A DNA stretch of 64,000 bases, taken from Xenoacremonium recifei. Its lineage: Eukaryota > Ascomycota > Sordariomycetes > Hypocreales > Nectriaceae. The translations under genes and the position numbers were made by a program. Location: contig WOFQ01000012.1 of the NCBI GenBank assembly GCA_012184525.1, forward strand, positions 372,001 through 436,000, given 5' to 3'. Each line of letters begins with the position of its first letter. The stretch's first letter is position 1. The notes beneath the pieces were generated by a model. It saw only the letters and a list, made by a program, of their open reading frames with translations, did not search any database and had not been told where the DNA came from. Positions 55,538 to 64,000 of the stretch are shown here, in pieces.

Positions 55538-56493
55538 ATGTCTATCACCTTCTCAGCCACTTTCAATGCGCCTAAGCGGCCACTCACCTGGCTCATCACC
55601 GGGTGCTCCTCTGGCTTCGGCCTCTCGCTGACGCGCTTTGTCCAAGCTGGCGGCCACAAAGTAATTGCAACTTCACGAAATCCTTCGCGCACTCCCGAGT
55701 TGGTAGCGGAAGTCGAGAGCAAGGGTGGGAAATGGGTGCAGCTGAACGCCGACGACCTGTCTAGCGGTAAAGTTATTGATGAACTGGAGAAGGCTGGAAA
55801 CGAGATCGATGTCTTGGTAAACAATGCGGGTTATTCAATCCACGCACCCGTTGAGACTTTCACCGAGGACGAGATGCGTGCCCAAATGGACACAATGTAC
55901 TTTGGGCCTCTACGACTCATCCGCGCTGTTTCGCCTTACATGCGAAAGCGAAGATACGGTGTTATCGTGAACATGAGCACCGGAGCTACGCTTGAGGCTC
56001 GTGATGGAATGGGGGCATACGCGGGAGCCAAGGCCGGGCTGGACGGTGAGTCAGGAAAACGTAGCACTGTGACGAGATCATGAGACTAATCTGACTTTTC
56101 GTACCAGGTGTTACCAGAGCACTGTCCAAAGAGGTCGCTCCTTTTAACATCCGCACGCTCACCGTCATTCTGGGAGGCTTCAACACCAACATGGTCAATA
56201 CTTGTCAAGAAGGATCTGTTCCTCTCCCGGATGACTATAAGGGCTCAGCAGCGGAAGCCCTGATCAAAGTAATCAACAGTGGGAAGTGGATTCCCAAGGG
56301 AGACAAGGATAAGGCCATGAAGGTTCTTTTTGAGATGGTGGCGGGAGAAGGGCTGGGCGAAGGAAAGCTGAGCGAGCGAATCCTTCCGCTGGGGCCTGAC
56401 ATCACCTCGAGACTCAAGCTCGTGCAAGACAATATGGCACACTGTTTGGAGGTGTTCGGCCACGTTACTGACCATCTGACCGTCGACGACTAA
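55538..56493 (+). CDS. Short-chain dehydrogenase/reductase (297 aa, 2 exons)
   Basis: Exons 55538-56045 and 56108-56493; the 62-bp intron starts GTGAGT and ends CAG, and splicing restores KAGLDGVTRALSKEVAPF. The start ATG follows AAA in a good context; an in-frame GTG upstream is ignored. SDR marks: ITGCSSGFGLSLTRF at about 19-33, VLVNNAGYS, VNMSTGAT with Ser, and YAGAK with the Tyr and Lys. All catalytic residues are kept. It belongs to the group annotated in fungi as oxidoreductase/retinol dehydrogenase-like; substrate unknown. Confidence 0.92.
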
Positions 56494-59400
56494 GGGCGTC
56501 GTGTGCACCCAACTTTACCGCAAAGGAGATGTCACCACGCCACAACGCCAAACCAGTGCAGGAACACGTGTCTCGGTGAATGGTGACATTTATTTGCAAG
56601 TACATAGAGGGACTAAAAATAAGCGAATACATAACAACGAACCAGAAATGTTAGGCTCCTGGCGGAGAGTGATGAGGATCGTGAAACTCGCAATTCCCAC
56701 CAAACTCTGGGATCCCTCCCAAACTCGTTTTTCGGACTCGAAACACACAAACAAAGCATCATTTGCAAGACGTGGTGTCGAATTGTTCAAAGATCTCCTT
56801 TAATTATAAGACGACTAGAGCGTAGTCTGGTCTTTCGGTTGATCGTCGCCAGACTGCTTATATACTGGATTAAATAAACGACAAAAGGTGCTCCTGAGTC
56901 ACTAATAATTGCCCGACGGAACATAAAACATTTTTGGGCTACGGCAGTCCTATTTTGCCTGGCTTCTTTGTACTAACAGGAAACGGCGAGGCCTTTTGTG
57001 GTGTAGCGATCTGAGTCAAGATGACCCGAGATTGTGGAAGATTGACTTGGTCCGAGGGCTAGGCTCAATGATTATTGACCGACATGATTACTGCTGAACC
57101 ATGTCTAAATAGTAGGCTTCAAGCTTCGTGAGCTGCAAGGCTGCTTGCGTTCACTTGAAGCTGTTAATTCATCGCTGAGGGGAACAAACATGGGGAACCC
57201 GACTACCTAAGTTCAGCGAAAACGGTGCATGTCTGGTTATAATATGCTGATCTGAGATCTGATCTAAATTCGTCTTGAAGCTAACGAGGGTGGGAAAAAT
57301 GGACGAACCAGATCATACTCATGCAACTGGTTAATGTAAGATTATTGGTTCTTTCTGGTCAACGTGGGACTTGGTTGTGATGAGTAACCCAAGCTTGAAG
57401 ACTCCCTTTGTCTTGTCAGTCGTAGTGCGAAGGATCGCGATCCCCGGCTTCCTGCTTCTTAGCGACAAGTCCGCGACCCATGGTCTCGTAAGCCAGTTTG
57501 TGGGTGACTTTGCCTACAACTGGCGAGGTGCGAGGCTTGATGATTTGCTTAGTGCGGTTGTCCCAATTATGCCTTAAACTTCAGATGTCGCTCCAGCGGT
57601 GTTAAAACAAGATACGAACTGTAAGCCTCAGTATACCTTTGTCACACTTGTTATCTTTAGGGACCGCTGAAGGCCTTAGTTGGATTTGGTGAGCCCCGCG
57701 GTAACAGTAGCAGATTATGCTTGCTGCGCTTATGGGCGCGCACAAAGACCCGGGACCGGGAAGCAAACAGTGGTTGCGTCCTTCAGAGGCAGCCCTTACG
57801 TCTCACGCGCCAGGCAGTTCTTTGCCACAACGATGCCTTACCATTGGTACACTTCGGTCGCATGCGGCTCATCGCAGGCTGCCTTGACGCCTTGCGCTTG
57901 GTTATTTGCGCTGCTTGCGAGGGTGGCTGAGTACGACAACTTGGGGGCCGAAATTACAAAATTGAACAAAGGCCGCAATCACAAAACCGACAAAAAACGC
58001 ACCATGGTAGAAAGCCATGGAACATTCTAGCAGAAACGTATACCAATTTACACCGATTTGCCGGATATGGGCGGATGGTTGAGATATTTTGCTCTGCGGC
58101 GATTGAGAAGTAGAAGACTCAGTTAGAGAAATCGGTCTGGTTGCGATTGACAGCAGCTACAGCAGCTTGAACACTGCCAAGTTTCTAAGCAACAGCCAGT
58201 AATATCGAACCGGTACTTGCTCTGGTAATGGGAAGTTGTAGGAGATCTCATAGTGAGCCACGAGTCACTGAAGAGAACAAGTTGCGCGGTTTGTGGCTTT
58301 TTTTGCACTTTGTGATTGTGGCTTTGCCTTGCAGCATCACAACCAACAGGGAAACCCCCAAGAGGCAGCCTGCGCAAGAAAAATTTTCATTCAGCCGTAA
58401 TTCTCCCAAAGTCACGGCTGACGCATTACGCGGCGCAAAATATTGCGTCCAACTTTTGGTGGTGGTCGGGCACGATTCTGGGCCGATCCTGGACAGTGAT
58501 GAGGCTCAATTCACAGTTCCCATCAGGATTTACAACGCCTGCAGTGGCACTCAGCACCAAATCCCATCTCAAACTGGCATTCTCCGGCGAACGTGACCAG
58601 TACCACTGGGCTTAGCAGCGGTCTAGGATCTGTGCTTCGTCGCGTGCAATGGCTCGCCTTGTGCTGGCCCAGCGTATCTGGATTTGGAGCAGTGAGTCAG
58701 TGTAGAACGGGAACAGTCGCTAAATGCTAACAAGCAGAAGGCGCACCGTCAAAGCGACGCTGGCGGATGATCGACTGGCCGTCTTTCAGGCGGGCGGTTG
58801 GACGCATGAGCTCATCCGCGACACTGGGATAAGCCGCTGGCAGGCGTAACGAACGGCTTCGCGTCAGACATTCGAACGCCAAGCCTTGAAGAGTCATGGC
58901 CTTCTTCTGTATGGCTATTTTGCTTAAGTCCTACTGCGCCCGTCCCTACACCAAAGCCACACCCCTGCAGGCCTCCATGGGCCTTGATCATCACCCTCCA
59001 TTACAGCGCGGCCGCAACGTGAATCACGAGCGCATGCGACCGCGAAATGGAACATTCGCAATTCACCACCCCCGGCGCTGCGGCTGTGTCTGTTGCAAGG
59101 CGGCCAATCCCCAGTCCGCCTAGCCTGTCAGTATAAAGGGTTTCCTGCCTGCACTTTTCCTGTTGTTCCTCACTGCTGTATGCAAGTCATCGACACTTTT
59201 CTGTCTGCACGAAATACCTACGTGGCTTTGTCTACGAGCGTTCTTTGGTTCAGTCTTCTTTCAAGTTGCTGCACCTCAGGGCAAACCGCTTCCGAGCGAA
59301 TCGCGGCAAGACTTCCGACATCCGGGGTCTTTGACGCACCTGCACAACATTTTCAAAAGAATCCCTTGTCTTTTCGTTGGAAATTCGGCTCGTTGCATAC

Positions 59401-59599
59401 TCAGCGTATCCTGAATTTCTTCCTTCCAGCATATAACCCTCTCGGGCACTCCCACTTTCCCCGTTTCTGACCTGCTACTCATTCACAACAAGAGACCAGT
59501 CTGAGACTAACACTCTTCCATCTGTTATTCACCCCAGAACCAATACTCGTCTTCTGCTCATTCTTGCTCTTCGCCCTACTTGTCTCATTGTTGCCCCGC
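56494..59599. other. 3.1-kb gene-poor region
   Basis: Many short overlapping frames on both strands, none with a family signal or an exon chain. It includes patches rich in A between 57940 and 58000. The last 500 bp before 59600 are probably the 5' UTR and core promoter of the Cys-rich gene: a TATAAA lies at about 59133, which would imply a long leader. Confidence 0.4.
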
Positions 59600-61208
59600 A
59601 TGATTCTCCGATGCGACCATGTCCTCTCCCGCCAGGGGAACCACCGCTGGCTCTCCGATGAGCCCGGAAAGACGAAGGAGTGTCGCGTTGATGGCTGCAC
59701 CGAGACACGATACAAAGTCAGGACGTCTGGAGGACAGCTATTGACTTCCAATGCATGGTGCAAGAATCGTGAGTTGTTCGATGAGGTGTATTCCCCGTGG
59801 ACTTTGCTTATATGGACTAGACATCTGCAAGGTCGGCCTTGACTTCTGCGGCAGTCGCAGAAAATCGAACAGCCTGTTCTGCCACGATCGTAAGGCGTCT
59901 GTCGTCTGTCACAAGACTGCCTACTAATGTTATCCAGACTACCGATGCGCAGTGCCTGGCTGCCATGAGAGGATGACGGAGACCGACAAGGACCGCCTCC
60001 GCAAGCACGCCGGCAGCAAATTCCCCAGCTTCTACTGCTGGAAACGTATGCTCTGCTCCCTGCGAAACAAATGATCAAGTATTAACATTTCTTCAGACGT
60101 CTGTCAACATGAGGACCGCTTGGGTTTCCGCAACTGCATCAAGGGCTCCATGTTCGACCCCCAGATACCCCTATGCGTCGGCCACTACGAACAGGTAGCC
60201 GAGTGCCAAGTTCCTGGCTGTCCCTACGGACGCTGGGCAGATAGCCCATTCTGTTCAGCGCACCGATGCCTTCACTGCGCCAACGTGGCCGAGACCGATG
60301 GCTACTGCGTCCAGCATCAACCGCACCGAAGGTATTGCAAGGCGCCTGCTTGTACCAACCAATGCATGCGTAAAGGCAATGGTGAAATCGCCGACCTGTG
60401 CCCTGCCCATTCGACATGTGGTGATGCTGACTGCGGCGTGATCGTCCCTACAACGTCGACCTACTGTGACCTTCATCAGTGTCGCGTTAACGGTTGCAAC
60501 TTGAAGCGACATGATGCCTTGAGGCCTGGCAATGAGTTCTGCAGGGCTCGTAAGTAGTCAACGATGGACAGAGCACTGCCGTATACTTACATCATGATAG
60601 ATACCTGTGTCGAGGACGGCTGCCGTCATGTTATCGTCGACTGTAAGGATGATCGTTACGACCGCTGCCTTGATCACACCTGCAACGTCGACGGTTGTTA
60701 CGCTCGAGCCGTTGTCCTTGAGGGCTTCTGCAAAGACCACTCTTGCGCCGCCCCCAAATGTTTCAACAAGATTGCTGGACGACAGAGCTACTGTAGCGAA
60801 CATGAGTGCCCAGAGAAAGGCTGCCACACTCCCGCTAAAAAGGCACCTGGATGCTGCGTCGATCATGCCTGCGTGGAGAAAGGCTGCGCAAAGCGTCGAT
60901 CGGGTGAGCATCCCGACTTTGCCGACTTTTGCAGCGACCATGCCATCGTTCGCGCTCACAAAGCGGGCATCGAGCTCGGCATCGAGCGGCAGAGGATGGC
61001 TCAAAGCCCTCGGACGTCCTACATATCGGACGACTCTTCTCGAAGTCGTTCGCGAAGCCGAGAGAGGGAATTCCTCGCCCAGCAGCGGTTGAGACGACCA
61101 AGTCCGCGGGTTGCTCGCCACTTGGATGCTCATGTCCCGAGGTACAGTAGATTGCATCCTCATTTCTTCCAGGATAACATTCCTTACCGTCAACCCTATC
61201 GGCCCTGA
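59600..61208 (+). CDS. Tandem C-x4-C..C-x2-H module protein with RS tail (445 aa, 4 exons)
   Basis: Exons 59600-59768, 59938-60045, 60097-60549, 60601-61208, introns 169, 51 and 51 bp. From residue about 28 the protein is a chain of roughly 13 modules ending in C-x2-H, most opening with C-x3-C or C-x4-C (for example CAVPGC..CWKH, CQVPGC..CSAH, CVEDGC..CLDH, CNVDGC..CKDH, CPEKGC..CVDH). Spacing of 20-35 residues and the Cys3-His set suggest one Zn per module, as in treble-clef or similar knuckles. The C-terminal 80 residues are basic with an Arg-Ser repeat (SSRSRSRSRERE), often seen in nuclear RNA-linked proteins. All three introns are phase 1 and split the His codon of the CxxH. I recognise no named family; the function is unknown and zinc or nucleic-acid binding is inferred. 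Confidence 0.85.
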
Positions 61209-61936
61209 GGAATTACTCGAGATTATGATAAGAATCTTGAGCTTATGTTATACGTTTTGAAGGTCAATGTACCCATAGGATGGGGAAATCACATTGCATA
61301 GCACCACATATGTTGTATGATAGGACAGACTGATGTGCGACTTTGACACCAGAATGGCTTGGGAGGCTGTGTTTACTAAAATGCTTTGGTACGGAACTTG
61401 TAAGGATGATTGCAGAGTTGATAGACTTTTAATAAATACTTCCTTATGTAGCTGCACGGTCCAAAGGCGTGTATAGCGTTCACATTAGGATTAATAACTC
61501 GTCTCCGTTCTTTATTCTTATTGTTATTGCGAGGCATCTTCTGCAGCTTTTTGCTGGAATATCGTTATCATGGCCACGGTGATGAGAAGATCAAAGAGAC
61601 TAAGCATCTGATACGCACTGGAATGTCGATAATGAAAAGAAATACGTGTTCAGCTCAGATTCAAAGTTTACGTTGTGTGTGTGTCCGATGATGATGCCGT
61701 GACCATCCACCCCTTTCCTCAGCACTGTGCACGTAGGGATGCCATAAGCCACAGGCAGAAGGGTTCAATTTCAGGTGGGAAGAGTATCAAATGTATTTTC
61801 TGGTTATTATTTCATTCTGTAGTTACCGAGACTAACCCAAATCTATCAGCGTCTATTCCGGGTCAAAGGGCGGGAAAACCATTCCATGGCTCGTGTGATC
61901 AGGTAGGCGGGCTAGCTATCGACTGGCTCGGGGCTA
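61209..61936. other. Convergent intergenic region
   Basis: Between the Cys-rich gene (+) and the first of two paralogues (-). AT-rich with short frames only. Confidence 0.45.
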
Positions 61937-62455
61937 TCAGTACTTGCTTGTAGTCTTAGCGATGCCGTCCATAATCTCCTTTACCACTGGTTCAGTGTTG
62001 TACATCCTCCAGAGAACTATGGCTTCCTCCGCGATAATTTGATCCGCTATACCTTCTACCTCGTTACCGTCGTCGCCTTTCCTGGTAAGGCGCCCCATGT
62101 CACGAAGAGGACCCGTGACTATCCAGCAGAACCGGCCCAGGTCTCTGCCATCCGCAAATAGGTTGTGCATGCTCTCCTGTGGATTCCGGAAAGCCGCAAG
62201 TGTGTCGATTACCTCCCACGACTGCCTCTCGCATAAAATGTGCTTTTCCTTATCCGGAGGCGTGTCATGTACCAGAAAGGAAGACACTAACTCCGAGATA
62301 GCCGCTCGAATGACATCGTTCGCCATAAATTCCACGAACTCCCGCTTATTGCGCCAGAAAATGCATAGCTCGGGAGGCTCAAAATCTTTGCAATCGTGCC
62401 AGATGAGCTGCTGCATCTCGGGAAGGTCCGCATCCAGGTTAGAGAAATCAGCCAT
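61937..62455 (-). CDS. Hypothetical protein, paralogue A (172 aa)
   Basis: Start at the ATG 62455; an in-frame TTG upstream is not used. The protein is acidic, helical and has no signal peptide or TM segment. Its core ELCIFWRNKREFVEFMAND, followed by AISELVSSFLVHDTPPDKEKHIL, matches in order and spacing the next gene (63290-63964). A C-terminal helix carries AEEAIVLWRMYN. The family is unknown to me; by its size and helical make-up it could be an interaction or regulatory domain. Lack of introns is notable in a gene set where most are split. Confidence 0.7.
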   Translation of the reverse strand: MADFSNLDADLPEMQQLIWHDCKDFEPPELCIFWRNKREFVEFMANDVIRAAISELVSSFLVHDTPPDKEKHILCERQSWEVIDTLAAFRNPQESMHNLFADGRDLGRFCWIVTGPLRDMGRLTRKGDDGNEVEGIADQIIAEEAIVLWRMYNTEPVVKEIMDGIAKTTSKY

Positions 62456-63289
62456 GCTGACTAAAGAAAAGAGTTGGTAAAGTAATTGTGCAAAATGAAG
62501 AGTATGGTGATGCTGTTGAGTGTTTCTTTGGTTGTGGTGGATGGATAGAGATATCAAGACCTCTTCGTGTTGTCTTTTCGCCTTTTAGGAGGGATATAAA
62601 TATTTCCAACGGACGCTATAAGGGGCCAAGTGTTCTTTGAATTCGAAGAAATGTTTGCAAAAGATGACTTCGAGGCGTTGTTCATCAGAACGCGATTCAT
62701 TTATCATCCGTAGGGCTGTGCCCAATACACAATATGCTGTCTCACAAATCTTCCAGGGACATAATATTTTATATTTATTTGGCATTATTTCGTATAATTT
62801 TAAGGCCAATTGGCCTTGAATCCCGAAACCTCTGTACAGCTCTAAACCTCAAAAGCCCTCTGTCAGTAAATCCTGTAGTAAATTAACGAGCCCTCCTTCT
62901 TTACTATAACTGCTGAGTACCGTTAGTTAAATCCTTCCTAAATTAATTAGACGGTTATTATAAAAGTTAGATAAGGATGTAAATATAGGGTTTTAGTTCA
63001 TGGTAATATAAATATTCTGTTCTAATATAAGACTGAGGCTTGAAGATCTACTCTAGTAATCCCCCAAAACGCAATATATCCTTAATAAGTCTTTGAGCCT
63101 ATAGCATGTCGGCAGAGGAAATTAAAAAATGTCGCTAGCTTTGCACAGGTTAAGTGACAGTATAAGACTTCACGTTGCCTTCACGTGCTGGCAATTTAAT
63201 AGGAATCTTAAAATCTAATCAGATGTTCCTATTTTATTCTATAAAGTAGGTTAGCATTGTAAGTCTTAAAACATAGGCAAGCGTAAGAT
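62456..63289. repeat. AT-rich spacer between paralogues
   Basis: Visibly AT-rich from about 62820 to 63290, with many TAA/TTA stops in every frame and few CpG. This may be a decayed repeat acted on by RIP-like C-to-T change, but no repeat partner is in the window. The 62585-62819 part is less AT-rich with short frames. Confidence 0.4.
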
Positions 63290-63964
63290 TTACCGATACT
63301 CATCTCGGCTCATCTTACGGAGGAGAGGGGCCCTACCATATCGTCGCCCCCGAGGGGTTGTCATCCATTCACACCCCAAGCCCTCAAAGATCTCCCATCC
63401 AGACTCCGGTGTTATCCTGCAAGATTCATCGACGTAGACATCCTCGCGCTTGTTCTGGTATCTCGATTCTATATCAACGATTTCCTGTGACGTCTCATTT
63501 GGTATCATCGATTGCATCTTATCTCTTACCGTATAATTATCCTTGTACAACCTCGCAAGGCACATGGCCTCATTTGCTAAGATTTCTGCCTTAAACTTGT
63601 TCAAATACCCGTGGTTCAGACTAGGAAGACGTTCCCAGTACCTCAAAATAGGCAAGACCTGCCAGCAAAAGCGCGCCAAATGGTCGGACAGAGTCCAAGT
63701 AGTCTTGTTGGAGTTCTCCTCAGTGTGTCTAACAGCAAGCTCTTTCCTGTACAAAGACTCAGCCGTGAGGTTAACCATGGCGCTATACCAATAAGGGCGC
63801 TTCTCGGAGTCGGGAACCTCGTGGTACGCTAGATAAGACAACACCAACTCCAAGACAGCCTTCTGAACCGAATCGTTGTCCATGAAAATGTCGAACTCTT
63901 TCTCGTTGCGCCAGAGAATTTTCAGCTCAGGAATACCGTGGCTGGAGGGAGACTTACGATCCAT
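63290..63964 (-). CDS. Hypothetical protein, paralogue B (224 aa)
   Basis: Start ATG at 63964. The first 60 residues (LKILWRNEKEFDIFMDNDSVQKAVLELVLSYLAYHEVPDSEKR by blocks) align with paralogue A: the WRN-K/EF-FM-ND set, a helix ELV-S-L, and the DxEK pair. The next helical blocks (LARFCWQVLPILRYWERLP and EILANEAMCLARLYKDN) correspond to GRFCWIVTGPLRDMGRL and AEEAIVLWRMYN in A. The C-terminal 55 residues (after SMIPNETSQE) are extra. No signal peptide or TM segment. Function unknown. Confidence 0.75.
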   Translation of the reverse strand: MDRKSPSSHGIPELKILWRNEKEFDIFMDNDSVQKAVLELVLSYLAYHEVPDSEKRPYWYSAMVNLTAESLYRKELAVRHTEENSNKTTWTLSDHLARFCWQVLPILRYWERLPSLNHGYLNKFKAEILANEAMCLARLYKDNYTVRDKMQSMIPNETSQEIVDIESRYQNKREDVYVDESCRITPESGWEIFEGLGCEWMTTPRGRRYGRAPLLRKMSRDEYR

Positions 63965-64000
63965 GTTGACTGGCTAGAGGTTAGTAAAATGATTGATAGA

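Noticed and set aside
59479..60078. 199-codon minus-strand frame across the Cys-rich gene
   Set aside because: Opposite strand of a repeat gene with ordered Cys/His modules; its own residues form no pattern.
60558..61193. 211-codon minus-strand frame opposite exon 4 of the Cys-rich gene
   Set aside because: Antisense shadow; starts in no good context and lacks motifs.
1..64000. tRNA, rRNA, CRISPR arrays and intact transposons
   Set aside because: I scanned by eye for TTCRANNY-type T-loops, direct-repeat arrays, long inverted repeats and transposase or reverse transcriptase motifs and found none that hold up; a covariance-model or repeat search would be decisive.

Overview
The window is nuclear DNA of a filamentous ascomycete, most likely a eurotiomycete of the Aspergillus/Penicillium type. 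Genes are split by many short introns (about 46-117 bp, GT..AG), and the families are typical of these fungi: Zn2Cys6 regulators, a penicillopepsin-like protease, an NCS1/Fur permease, a fungal annexin and NACHT-ankyrin proteins. I see no bacterial-style operons, no rRNA or tRNA genes and no intact transposon. Exon coordinates were assigned by eye from splice motifs, reading-frame phase and protein-family continuity. About 24 protein-coding genes are supported. All coordinates given for genes are CDS spans.

Left part (1-20 kb): the 3' end of a fungal transcription factor (1-1317), an alpha/beta hydrolase with an Asp nucleophile (1563-2606, -), a three-exon GST-like protein (3248-4187), a 7-TM membrane protein (6192-7380, -), a ten-exon NCS1 uracil/allantoin-type permease (10105-12363) with clustered GATA sites in its promoter, a divergent secreted S10 carboxypeptidase-like protein (14226-16431), a possible 50-aa CxxC microprotein (16839-16991, -) and a secreted aspartic protease (17845-19086, -).

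Middle (20-45 kb): a possible nitrile-utilisation group made of a nitrilase (-), a divergent MFS sugar-type transporter (+) and a Zn2Cys6 regulator (-). Then come a small 2-TM protein, a CofD/UPF0052-like protein (-), a Zn-less MDR oxidoreductase with a 20-nt exon, a GPI-anchored Ser/Thr-rich protein (-), an annexin with a Pro/Gly/Gln/Tyr-rich N-terminal tail, and a macrodomain-like protein. An SDR, a convergent Zn2Cys6 regulator and a second SDR follow. The first SDR and the regulator carry similar 9-bp-spaced GCGG arrays in their promoters, which suggests an autoregulated pair.

Right part (45-64 kb): the most unusual locus. A HeLo-like/pseudokinase gene (45364-46899, -) is divergent from a 1413-aa NLR-type gene (47577-52374, +) that appears to join an N-terminal helical domain, a NACHT P-loop ATPase, ankyrin repeats, a Ser/Thr kinase with HRD and DLG motifs, and a C-terminal ankyrin-like part. 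This looks like a two-gene fungal immunity or allorecognition module. A zinc-finger-less fungal TF-domain protein (-), an SDR, a 445-aa protein built of about 13 tandem C-x4-C..C-x2-H modules, and two tandem paralogues of unknown function in an AT-rich end complete the window.
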